Source: Eublepharis macularius
Taxonomy: Eukaryota; Chordata; Lepidosauria; Squamata; Eublepharidae
Direction: 5' to 3'
Length of the DNA: 64,000 nucleotides
Assembly (NCBI RefSeq): GCF_028583425.1
Contig: NC_072796.1
Span: 86,108,464 to 86,172,463, forward strand
The notes below the pieces were generated by a model. It had not been told where the DNA came from and did not search any database. It saw nothing but the letters and a program-made list of their open reading frames with translations. This document shows, one piece after another, positions 54,812 through 64,000 of this stretch (positions are counted from its first letter, which is position 1; each line of letters starts with the position of its first letter). The position numbers were made by a program, and so were the translations under genes.

Positions 54812-55454
54812 TAGAGATGGGCACGATCCAAAATAAATTAACGATCCAGCCGATCGTGGATTGGCGCCGGCGACGATCCCCAATAAATGATCCAAACTGA
54901 TCATCTCCCGTTCCCGAGCTGTGGATCATGGAGACCAAAGTGGGGCATGCTGCTATTCCCAGCTATGTGGGAAGGTGGGTGTTGGCAGCGGCCACCGGGC
55001 CCAGCGGGCACGGGGAGACGGTCTGGCCTGTGTTTGGCCGTCAGAGCTGCCTATCAGAGTTTGCAGGGATGAGATTGGAGTGCCCATGGCTACAGAACAC
55101 CCCCTTCCCCCTCCCTCCCCTGGCTGTCTTCTCCCAACTGGTGTGATTGCTTTGCTGCTCTGTGGTTGGAAGGAAGCCCTGCTGATCAAGGAAAGCTGGG
55201 CTTTCATTCAGGTTTCCAGGGCGACAGAAGGAGGGCAAACACAGCTCAGGCATTCCCCTGGCTCCGTTGCCAGGGGAATAGATTGCTGGCACCTGAGTGT
55301 CTGGCTTTCTGATCTGAGCACGATCGCCCCGATCCAGCGCCCCCTGATCGCTGCATCATTGGCCGTGGCCGAGAACAATCCGCCAGGTCCCGATCGCACG
55401 ATTGCCATTATCGTGGGTTTTTTCCGATCGTAATGTGGATCGTGCCCATCTCTA
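54812..55454. mobile_element. Non-autonomous hAT-type DNA transposon
   Basis: The 19-bp terminal inverted repeats are TAGAGATGGGCACGATCCA and its complement. An exact 8-bp target duplication CTTGTCAA flanks it (54804-54811 and 55455-55462). The 8-bp duplication and the TAGAGATGGGC terminus are hAT hallmarks. The 643-bp interior is GC-rich and unusually dense in GATC/CGATC words near both ends. It has no transposase ORF. Confidence 0.92.
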
Positions 55455-55702
55455 CTTGTCAACACTATCAACTGACAGGCTTTCCCTCATGGGTTCATAC
55501 TTTGTTCACAGTATAAGATCCTCTCACATTTTAAACCTCCATCATGATACACATATTCAACAAACTATCAATTAACAACATGTTGCATGAAAAAGTAAAT
55601 GTTGCTCTTGCACTGTAAAGACTAAGTGATTTATTGTGGTGCATTATAAGCAAAACCCTATATTTTGAGATTCAAAAATGGTCAAAAAAGGTAGTAGGGA
55701 TA

Positions 55703-55705
<3 letters not shown>

Positions 55706-55741
<36 letters not shown>
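55706..55741. repeat. TA dinucleotide microsatellite
   Basis: About 18 TA repeats without interruption. Confidence 0.95.
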
Positions 55742-55742
<1 letters not shown>

Positions 55743-55788
55743 CTGAGGTTATTTAGAGATAAATGAGGATGATGACAGCAATGCATAC

Positions 55789-55991
55789 TAGGGTGCTAGC
55801 TCCAGGATGGGAAATTCCTAGAGAATTTGGAGGTGGAACCTGAAGAGGGTAGGGTTTGGGGAGGAGAAGAATCTCAGCCATAGTCCACTTTCAAAAGTAG
55901 CCATTTTCTTCAGGGGAAGTGACCTCTGTCACCTGGAGATCAGTTGTAATTCTGGTAGATCCTAAGTGCCACTTGAAGGCTGGCACCCCTA
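55789..55991. mobile_element. Non-autonomous hAT-like element
   Basis: Ends TAGGGTGCTAGCTCC and GGCTGGCACCCCTA. The flanks ATGCATAC (55781-55788) and ATGCAAAC (55992-55999) match at 7 of 8 bases, a probable 8-bp target duplication. The body holds GGGAAATTCCTAGAGA and CACCTGGAGATCAGTTGTAA, as in the partial copy at 57,650. Confidence 0.75.
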
Positions 55992-57649
55992 ATGCAAACA
56001 TGAATCTAATTGCTGGTATATTAAACATTAACAAAGTACGCAAACATTTGTTGAATATCAAGCTGGAGTGCTAGGAGTAAGCTACACAGATTTACTTTTT
56101 ATATAGCATACAAAATCATGTTATTAAGCATCTAACCATTATTCAACCTGAGAAATGCAATCAGATTTATTAACGGATCACATTTGTTCATTTTCTTGTG
56201 CCATTGTGTCATTTTTTTTTCTGTTACTGTGTAATAGCTCCAAGGTTGCAGAGTGTCACGGGATATGGAAATGTGCCTCTGGTGATTTCAGCACATTCTC
56301 TGTTTTGATGCAATTAGTATCATTCTTTTGCAGAGATTGTCCTGATGAGAATTTTGCCCTCCATGAACAAGATGTTTTAGATCTGTTGTCCGTATGCCAC
56401 AACTCAGTAAACCTGATTAGCTACACAGAAGGGCCTTTGATCACCCTCTAGTACTTTCAGCTCCTTTTTTTTAATTGCAATTTTTTTCAGTGTATGCAAT
56501 GTATGTATGTAAAAGGAAACCTAAGGGGCTGTTGGGAGAGTAGTAATAATGCAATTCTTGAACTGTCATCCTAGATTTCATATTGGAGGAATTTCAAAGA
56601 CCTGCTCTAGGACTGGTTCTATTTAACATTCACAAGTCATTTGGATTTGACAGGGCTTATGCATAAAGTTTTAACAAACCACTCCCTCAACAATCTCATC
56701 CCACATCAGTTCATAATCTTAAAAAAAAGTCTGTTTTCTTTCTGTAATGACATAAATAAAACATATCATGTAATGGAGTTGTAAACTGTAAACTGGCCTG
56801 GTAAACTGTATCCATTTTCTCTTCTGTGCTTATTACGAATTCATGGGTTTACAATGAGGAACCAAGATCCTGGATGGTAAAGGGTGCAAAATTATATCTC
56901 TGGAATGGGAAGATGAGCACAAAATAGTATTCAGAATAACTGAACATTTTAAAAATAAAATAATTCTAAATTCATGTGTTAAAGGATGTGTTCTGAATTG
57001 GCTATGACTGTCCAAGAAACAGCTCTTGGGATTACCCACAATGAAACCATACATTCAATGGGTTGAATTTAAGCACCCATAAATGGAAGGAATTTGCAGA
57101 TGCTGATCTTCCCTGCCTTTAATTTCCCCCTGCAATTCCCCTTGCCCCATATAAAGCTAGTGAATACTTTCCTGAATACTATGCCAAAGAGGAGGCTGCA
57201 GCTATGAGGGAGTATCTCTGTTTTTTGATGCCTGTTTTCCCATTTCAGAGTTCCACTCACGCATGTTTGTGTGTGTGTGTGTCGGGGGGTGTTAATTATT
57301 AACGACTGCTGCTTCTTGTTACAGCATTGCATGCTGAATCCTAATTTCACAAAAAAACTATATTTAAAATAAGTCACGTTTTATCTAAAGTCTGAACTGA
57401 GGCACTGACTGTAGCTTCAAAGCAACTGAGAGCAGCAAAGAAATAAATGAACTCACAGCATAAAGCTATGAAAGAAATTCTAGCCTCTGAACAAAGGAAG
57501 CCCTTGAACTAATAGAAGTCTCAAAAGAATTGCTACATGGATATTCAAGAAGGGACAAAAGTCTGCTGGCAATGTAGCCATAGCAGGCACTCCCGTTCAG
57601 CAGAAGGCAAAGAGTGCCGGAAATGTAGTGCATTTACTCATTTTCTTAG
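55992..57649. other. No recognised feature
   Basis: AT-rich DNA with a short GT run near 57,270. No exon or repeat assigned. Confidence 0.5.
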
Positions 57650-57790
57650 ATGAGTTTGCCAACTCTGGGTTGAGCAACTCCTGGAGATGTGGGAGTGTGA
57701 GAGGTTTGGGGAGAGGAGGGACCTCAGTAGGGTATGATGCGCTAAGAGTCTGCCCTGCAAAACTGCCATTATCTCCAGGTTACTCCTCAT
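57650..57790 (+). mobile_element. Partial copy of the 55789 element
   Basis: TTGCCAACTCTGGGTTGAGC, CTCCTGGAGATGTGGGAGTG and GAGGGACCTCAGTAGGGTAT match the left half of that family. The right half is missing or worn. Confidence 0.6.
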
Positions 57791-60000
57791 GCTTAAAAGC
57801 TTACAAAGCACTGCATGCTGAACTGTTTCAAAATTCAAAGATCAAATTAGTAGCACATTGTAGAAATAGACTGTAAATGTTTTGGTAAGAATAACCTGAA
57901 CTGCACAAATAAAGACAATGCAGTTAATCTGGAATTCTAGGCAGTAGTTTTTGATGTACTAGTAGTACGAGTTCTGAGGGCTGTGCCAACTTTAAATTTC
58001 ATCCAGAAATTTAATATAATCAGACCCATTTGATTAATGAGATACTGATCCTGCTTACAATAATGTCTTTCAAGGCACAGGTTGTTTACCAGAATATTCA
58101 TGTACTTCGGAAGGCTCTAGTGTAACTACGGGGTATTGTTCAAAGGGAACAGAATCAGATGGAAAAACTGAAGGTGATAACCAAGGTAAATGTTCTGGAT
58201 GAGTCTGGACTAACGATGTCTGGACTAATCCTAGCAAATGTACTTAAAAATTCTGATTAGCTCAGCTCCGAGTAACCATTTTCTCTTGAATGAATCATCT
58301 ATGCTCTCAAATTGTTGATATACTTGCAAATTAAAAATCAGTTGTATTTTGAACTTCTGTACTGTTTTTGTATCTGCTTAGTCAACAGCACAGATCATCC
58401 CATTAGGCAGCCAGCTGGCAGTTGCAGTTGGAGCATGCTCAAACTTTACCATCATCATTTATATTTTTTTAAAAAAATCACTTGGATCCATTCATCACTA
58501 TTGCAACCAGCAATTCATTGTGGGTGAATTGACAGCAAACTCCAGCAGCACAAAACATGCATAAAACAACTTTATATGTCACAGATTTGCTGGTGTTTGC
58601 CAACAGATAGGAAAATTTAAGCTGTAGGGCCAACCAGCTCAGAACTAGCTGGATTGCTGGCAAAGTCCCAAATACCTCAGGGATAACATGTACTATTTAA
58701 ATCAAAATGTTGTTTGAGACTATGTGGTACTATGTTCTACGCAGCTGGTGTTATTTATCATCATGGTAGGCAGCCAACTGGTGGCTGATGTTGATTCAAG
58801 TTCAGAATCATGGGATACGGTATCATGATACATACTATATACACAGCATCACATCTAGGCCTGTACAAAAAACACCTGCATACAAACCACAGGTCCAAAG
58901 CAGCAGAGTTTGCAATCCAGTTAGGTCACCTGATATTCAGTTGGCTTCCTCCATCCCCCCTCATGGAGTCTCTTGGACAAAACAGGCAGGCCAAACAAAT
59001 GCTAGAGAAAGAGAACACCACATTTTTGAAATCTTCTGCTAAGTCTCTTCTAGGTAGGTTGGGTGGGTGATGACAGGGCAGGAACCCTGTGGCTTAATTC
59101 TGGAGGAGGGCCTTCCCCTGTCCATGGCCCACAGAGTTCCTAGGGCAATGCAAAAACACACATCTGCAGAGTATTTTCAATTAAATTTAGAATACTTCAT
59201 GAAAAGCAAGCATTTTGGGAATGTCTGTGGAACTTGCAATCAAGTTATGATTTAAAAAGAGAATTGTTCACCTATTAGTAGTCTGGACCAAAGAGATACG
59301 AACAAAGCAATTTCTAAAAGAATATTTGTAATTGCCACTACTACTAAGCAACTACTAGGCAATTACCAGTAAAGCAGCAGGAGCAACAGCATTTGGTATT
59401 GGATTCCAGTAGTGGATTTTGGTCAATTAGTCATATAGTAGACCTAAATCTTGGTGGTGTTGCATGTTATAAAAAGAACATCCTGTGATGAGTGAAGATC
59501 AGACCGGACCAGAGGATGCAACATAGGTATTGAGAGAGAAATATGAAACTAAAAAAGGAAAATATAACATGCTATATAAAATATATAGATTTAAAGCACT
59601 CCCCCCTCAAGGTTTCTAATCTGACATACCTTAAAAAGATACCACAGGTGAAATGCCAAGTGGGGAATAAAGCAAGGCACTCCCACAAAATTTCTATTAA
59701 TTGTCACTGTCTAGCAAAGTAGCACTTTTGGCACACATGGAAACAGTGACAACATCATTAAGATAATTATTGGACAAGTTGTTGATATTTACAGGGTCCA
59801 ATCCAAGAAACAGCATTTATTCAGTAAGGGAGCTACCACCTACCAACAAAGCACCTACCTTCAAGTCATACAGTACGAAAGAATTCATTGCTGCCAGTAA
59901 ATGCAGTTCTGTAGGCTTAGGTGCTACCATGTTGCAAATTATAATTTGGAAGTGCATGCAGCAGGTAAATACAACAAGTGTGCATCAGAACTCATGCATC
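57791..60000. other. No recognised feature
   Basis: About 2.2 kb of mostly AT-rich non-coding DNA. Confidence 0.5.
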
Positions 60001-60592
60001 TAGGGTTCCCATTCCCCTGCCCAGGTCGGGGGATCCCTGAACCCACCCTTTCCCCACCACGCCCACTTACTTGGCCAGTGTGGGGGGGTGCTTCCTGGGG
60101 CGCCCCCTCCCTGGGTGGTGTGGTGCAACCCCAGGTAGGGGGTGCACTCCCATGCCACAAGAGCAGGCCGCAGCAGTGGTGAGAGTGGGCAGTGGCGGCA
60201 GCGGCAAGAACAAGCTGCTCTCGCCGCTGCCTGCTCTTGCCACCACTGTGGCCTGCTCTCACCACTGCCACCGCAGCCCGCTCTCACCACGGCAGTGGCT
60301 CCTTTGAGCCAAACGAGAGCTGGATGTGGCGGTGGTGGCAAGACTGGGCCATGGCGAGAGCAGCCTGCACCAGCAAGGACAAGGGCCCCCTTTGACCCAG
60401 GGGCTCCCTTTGACCCCCGTGTGATGACATCACTCCCAGAAGTGACATCATCATGAGCTGGGAGAGCGTGCACGCTGTGCGTGCGTGTGAAAGAAGGAAG
60501 CTGGGGTAAGTGCCAGCTCCTAATCCCCCACCAGGAGAGTCCAGGGACCTGGGGATCTCCCGTTGAGGGACTCCAGGTCCCTGGCAACCCTA
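60001..60592. mobile_element. GC-rich inverted-end repeat, unclassified
   Basis: Ends TAGGGTTCCCATTCCC and GTCCCTGGCAACCCTA are inverted, as in other TAGGGTTGCC elements of this window. The interior has imperfect (CGCTGCC/CACCACTG) repeats. No target duplication is convincing. The ORFs on both strands come from the GC-rich repeat and are not genes. Confidence 0.45.
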
Positions 60593-61033
60593 ACACCAAT
60601 TCTTTCCCAACAAGTAGAAAAGCAGTGACAATGGAAACACACTACAAAATGCTGGAGGGAATTTTAAGAAGAGATGCTTTTTAGTCAGATGTGCTCAAGC
60701 TGAAGACTTTGTACAGTCTTCAGATATACCAGATGTCAGAACTTTAGAAATAAAAACTTTTTTTTTAACTTTCCAAAAGAACTTGGCAAGAACAGGGAAT
60801 GGATGGATTTAAAGGGAATGGCTATCTTAATCTGGCTTCATCTGGTTCAAAATATATGGAATTATGTTTATTTATTAACACAGTAACTCATGAATTAAAC
60901 AGCAAATCTGCATTTACAAGGCATGGAATATTAGAAGAGATTGTGGGCCTTTCTGCACAGAGATTTCCCACAATTTGTACATTGAACTGCAGCCATTTTT
61001 CTTTGAGCTTCCTCATTTTCCATTTGTTGTCTT
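60593..61033. other. No recognised feature
   Basis: AT-rich DNA left of the gypsy LTR. Confidence 0.55.
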
Positions 61034-61430
61034 TGTCAGGGCTTGCCGCCGCTGCCGCTGGGCGTGGCACTGGGCGGTCTGCTCCTGACGTCACAGGGGG
61101 GCCAGGGATTCTGCAGGACCCTGCTCTGTGGAAGGAGGGGCGGTATACCTCACCCAGACTCCCTCTCAGTCCACTCGCTGGCCTGCTCAACCTGGCCTGC
61201 TTACCCTCTGCGTCCTCCTTCATCTCCTCCTTCCAGAACTCTCCTCCAAACCTCCACCCTTGCATCTTACTGCTCTCACTCCACATCATCACTCCTCACT
61301 CACACCCACCACCACAGGGCTCTTCCCAGCCAGCTTTTATAAGGCTTCCTTCTACTGCCCCACCCCTCTTCCAGCCTGGCCTTGGGCTGCACCAAGCAGT
61401 TGCAGCTGGGGTAGCTGATCTGGCCCCACT
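61034..61430 (-). mobile_element. 3' LTR of the second gypsy element
   Basis: The minus-strand 3' end CCCTGACA lies at 61,034. The TATA box CTTATAAAAGCTGG lies at about 61,343-61,330, with a purine-rich R region between. It is the same LTR family as 18,552-19,019, in opposite orientation. Its start on the minus strand is uncertain (61,345 at least, perhaps near 61,430). The pol frame runs past the TATA box. Confidence 0.75.
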
Positions 61431-64000
61431 GACCAGCACCAGCTGTGCCTTGTTCTCTGGCTGCCCAGCCTCCCTGCCTTGGCTGATTGCTGAAGGCATG
61501 TCCAGCTGCAGTCCCCTGGCTAGCAGCCCAGCCTCCCTGGCAGAGCTGATGGCTGAAGGTGGGTCCAGCTGCGGCTCCTTGGCTGGTTGCCCAGGGCTTC
61601 CTGCAGAGTGCCTCCAATAGCCCCACCTGGAGTGGCTTGGCTTTTGGCAACTCCTGGGCCAGGCTACTATTTTCTAGCTGGGGCATGGCTTTGGGTTGTT
61701 GGGGCTGCTGCTGCTTCTCCTCCTCAGGTAAGGTCTTTGGGTGGGTGACTGCTGGGCTCCCAATCCCTCTGCCCTTGCCCCCTTCTGCCTTGCCTAGCCC
61801 CCTTTCCCTCCCTAGGGGAGTGGGACTCGCTGGCCTCTCTCTGTCTCCCCCTGCCTCCTGAGGCCCTGGGCTTTTGCTCCTTGCCCCTGGCACCGGCAGG
61901 TTCTGGCTCCATTTGCCTGTGGGAGGGGTTGACCTGCTGTCCCCCAGCTGCCCCCTCTGCCTGCCAGTCAGACCGGTTGACCTGCTGTCAGCTGGCTGAC
62001 CAGTTGACCTGCTGTCTGCTGGCTGCCCCCTCTGTTTGCCCATCAGCCCGGCTGACCTGCTGTTCCCTCCTACCAAGTCTGGGGGCTGGGACCCAGACCC
62101 CGGACACACACCCCCGCTTAGCTTTGAGTTGTGGGGGTCAGGGTCAGACTCAAACATGCGGGACATGAAGTCCGCATCCACATGCTGCGCCCCCTTGCGG
62201 TACTTGATGGTGAACCGGAAGGGGAGGAGGGAGAGGTACCACCGCAGCACACGGGGGTTGTGTGCCTTCATGTGGTGGAGCCACTGCAGGGGCGCATGGT
62301 CCGTTAGTAGGACAAAGGGATTATTGGCCAGGTAGTATTGCAGGGCCCCCACTGCCCACTTGACCGCTAGGGCCTCCCGCTCCACTGTTGCATAGCACCT
62401 CTCTGCGGGCTGCAGCTTCCGACTCAGGAAGAGGATGGGGACGTCGGTTCCGTCACGTTCCTGAGTCAGGACTGCCCCAAGGCCGGTGTCAGAAGCGTCT
62501 GTGGCCAGCGTAAAGGGTCGGTCAAAGTCCGGGTTCCACAGGGCTGTGGTATTAGAGAGGGCTGACCGCAGGTCCTTGAAAGCTGCTTCTAGTGCTGGGG
62601 TCCACCGGACTTGGTTGGGCAGCCCCTTCTTTAAGCAGTCTGTCAGGGGGGCGGCTCGGGAGGCAAAGTGGGGGATGAACCGCCCGTAATACCCCAGTAG
62701 TCCCAGGAAACGTCGGACCTGCTTCTTGGTCCGGGGCTGGGGGGCATCAGCTATTGAGGCCACCTTGTCTGGTGGTGGGCGAACTCGGCCTCCCCCGACC
62801 ACAAAGCCCAGGTACTGGAGTTCCTGGAACCCCAGGTGGCTCTTCTTTGGGTTAGCCCGTAGTCCGGCTCGCTGGAGGGCCCTCATGACAGCTTCCAAGT
62901 GTTGGAGGTGGGTGGGCCAGTCCGGGCTGAAGATGATGATGTCATCTATGTACGCCATTGCATACGCCCGGCACTCTCCCAGCACTTGGTCCACCAGCCG
63001 CTGAAACGTGGCAGCTGCCCCGTGTAGACCAAACGGCATCTTCTTGAACTGGAAGAGGCCTCGTGGGGTGGCAAAGGCTGTCTTCTCCCGGTCCGCTGGC
63101 TGCACGGGCACTTGCCAGTAGCCCTTCGTCAAGTCTAGGGCCGACAGGTAGCGGGCGGACCCTAGGTGGTCTACCAACACATCTGCTCGGGGCATGGGGT
63201 ATGCATCGAACTGGGCCACCTTATTCAGTTCGCGATAGTCGATGCAGAATCGGGTGGTCCCATCCGGCTTGGGCACCAAGACTATCGGGCTCCTCCAAGC
63301 GCTTCGCGAGGGCTCGATTACCCCAAGCCTGAGCATCTCGTCGGTCTCCTTCTCCACTGCCTCCCACCGCTTCCTGGGGATGGGGCGCCAGGTAGCCCGG
63401 GCTGTCTGCCCCGGGTCCGTTGGAATGGCATGTTGGATCAGGCTCGTGCTGCCCGGCCTGCGGGAGAAGACCCCGGGAATCCGAGCCCAGAGGTCTTGTA
63501 GCTGGGCCCTCTGAGCTGGGTTGAGCTGAGGGTCCACCTTGGGCTCCTCAAACTCCGGGGCATCAGTGGTCCAAGGCAGCACACTGTCAGGGAGCTCTAG
63601 CGGGTCCTCAGCCACGCCGCACTCCTCTTTTGGGCGCTCGTGCCACTGCTTTAGGAGGTTCACATGCAGGGTCTTCCGCCGACGCCGGCCGACCCCACAC
63701 TGGACTTCGTAGGTGGTGGGGCCCAGCACCCTTCGAATCTGGTAGGGACCCCTCCATGGGTCCCCTTCCTCTCTTGGGAACACCGAGTGGTGCACGAGGA
63801 CCTTCTCTCCGGCCTGGAAAGTCCTCATCCGCGCACCCCGGTCATAGGCGGCCTTTTGCTTTGACTGGGTGCGAGTCAGTCTGCGATTTGCCTCCGCTTG
63901 GGACTGTTGCACCCGGTCACGGAGCCGGCTCACGTACTCCTGTATGGGGGGCGCGGGGCTGCTGGCCCGGGGCCCCCAGCGTTCCGTCAGCCGGGAGAGC
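61300..64000 (-). CDS. Gypsy pol, integrase-first order: IN tail-RT-RNase H (partial)
   Basis: The frame is open from the right edge to 61300. From a GTG at 63933 it has 877 residues: integrase C-terminal tail (GEKVLVHHSVFP about 42-53, VLGPTTYEVQ 69-78, LHVNLLKQW 89-97), a linker (DPLELPDSVLPW), RT with LVPKPDGTTRFCIDYRELNK (219-238), LSALDLTKGYWQVPV (263-277) and YIDD (328-331), and RNase H with ATDASDTGLGAVL (Asp479), LLTDHAPLQW (Asp545) and HVDADFMSR (584-592). Then a 280-residue Gln/Gly/Ser/Pro-rich extension with short tandem repeats (QPADSRSTG; GGWAASQGTAAG). All RT and RNase H catalytic residues are present with no break, so this copy is young or recently active. Integrase lies upstream of RT, as in Gmr1-like elements. 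The integrase core, protease and gag lie beyond the window. Confidence 0.93.
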   Translation of the reverse strand, partial: LSRLTERWGPRASSPAPPIQEYVSRLRDRVQQSQAEANRRLTRTQSKQKAAYDRGARMRTFQAGEKVLVHHSVFPREEGDPWRGPYQIRRVLGPTTYEVQCGVGRRRRKTLHVNLLKQWHERPKEECGVAEDPLELPDSVLPWTTDAPEFEEPKVDPQLNPAQRAQLQDLWARIPGVFSRRPGSTSLIQHAIPTDPGQTARATWRPIPRKRWEAVEKETDEMLRLGVIEPSRSAWRSPIVLVPKPDGTTRFCIDYRELNKVAQFDAYPMPRADVLVDHLGSARYLSALDLTKGYWQVPVQPADREKTAFATPRGLFQFKKMPFGLHGAAATFQRLVDQVLGECRAYAMAYIDDIIIFSPDWPTHLQHLEAVMRALQRAGLRANPKKSHLGFQELQYLGFVVGGGRVRPPPDKVASIADAPQPRTKKQVRRFLGLLGYYGRFIPHFASRAAPLTDCLKKGLPNQVRWTPALEAAFKDLRSALSNTTALWNPDFDRPFTLATDASDTGLGAVLTQERDGTDVPILFLSRKLQPAERCYATVEREALAVKWAVGALQYYLANNPFVLLTDHAPLQWLHHMKAHNPRVLRWYLSLLPFRFTIKYRKGAQHVDADFMSRMFESDPDPHNSKLSGGVCPGSGSQPPDLVGGNSRSAGLMGKQRGQPADSRSTGQPADSRSTGLTGRQRGQLGDSRSTPPTGKWSQNLPVPGARSKSPGPQEAGGDRERPASPTPLGRERGLGKAEGGKGRGIGSPAVTHPKTLPEEEKQQQPQQPKAMPQLENSSLAQELPKAKPLQVGLLEALCRKPWATSQGAAAGPTFSHQLCQGGWAASQGTAAGHAFSNQPRQGGWAAREQGTAGAGQWGQISYPSCNCLVQPKARLEEGWGSRRKPYKSWLGRALWWWV

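Noticed and set aside
56150..56455. Plus-strand exon candidate (CTTTTGCAG acceptor, GTAAAC donor) within a 98-codon ORF
   Set aside because: The donor is weak, the peptide resembles nothing I know, and no partner exon is visible on the plus strand.
60000..60600. ORFs of 100-199 codons on both strands
   Set aside because: GC-rich inverted-end repeat with simple CACCACTG/GGCAGCGG runs keeps frames open on both strands.
61559..63864. Plus-strand ORFs at 61-64 kb
   Set aside because: Antisense shadows of the gypsy pol frame in GC-rich DNA.
1..64000. CRISPR arrays, tRNA or rRNA genes, bacterial or phage genes
   Set aside because: None seen. The only spaced repeats are satellites and minisatellites, and tRNA-like sequences are SINE heads followed by SINE bodies.

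Overview
This window is nuclear DNA of a vertebrate, most likely a squamate reptile (lizard). It has spliced minus-strand exons of a vertebrate signalling gene, tRNA-derived SINEs with squamate-type heads and tails, DIRS retrotransposons, a Penelope-like element, Ty3/gypsy elements, Helitrons, and hAT-type and other short inverted-repeat elements. I see no bacterial-style operons, CRISPR arrays or rRNA genes.

The only host gene I can identify is ALKAL1 (FAM150A), which encodes a secreted ligand of the ALK and LTK receptor tyrosine kinases. It lies on the minus strand. Three coding exons (39392-39339, 35861-35781 and 34132-34068) join in phase and encode the whole four-cysteine C-terminal domain through to the stop codon. 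The upstream exon(s) with the signal peptide were not found and probably lie beyond the right edge. Introns and flanks are filled with mobile DNA. A second, unidentified minus-strand exon candidate is at 54348-54253.

Layout. 1-6415: a 61-bp-unit satellite with higher-order duplications, running off the left edge. 6.4-15.9 kb: old repeats, Penelope tails, a SINE, a solo LTR and several inverted-repeat elements. 15.95-19.02 kb: a rearranged Ty3/gypsy element whose integrase lies upstream of RT/RNase H (Gmr1-like order). 19-29.7 kb: SINEs, a Helitron that jumped into a SINE tail, a palindromic Penelope tail and microsatellites. 29.8-33.9 kb: decayed DIRS copy 1. 34-39.4 kb: the ALKAL1 exons, with a Penelope-like element (RT plus GIY-YIG nuclease) in the intron between two of them. 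39.66-41.84 kb: DIRS copy 2, reduced to gag plus inverted terminal repeats. 42.16-47.88 kb: DIRS copy 3, nearly complete (gag, RT-RNase H, tyrosine recombinase), inserted into an older Penelope-type palindrome that is bounded by an 18-bp target duplication. 48-61 kb: mostly unannotated intronic or intergenic DNA with a Helitron, a hAT-type element and smaller repeats. 61.03-64 kb: a better-preserved gypsy element of the same integrase-first type, running off the right edge.

Most striking are the repeated head-to-head pairs of hammerhead-like Penelope tails, the in-frame inverted duplication inside the Penelope ORF, the integrase-before-RT gypsy elements, and the dense nest of tyrosine-recombinase and Penelope retroelements in and around a small ligand gene. 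All of this was read by eye; no alignments or database searches were run.
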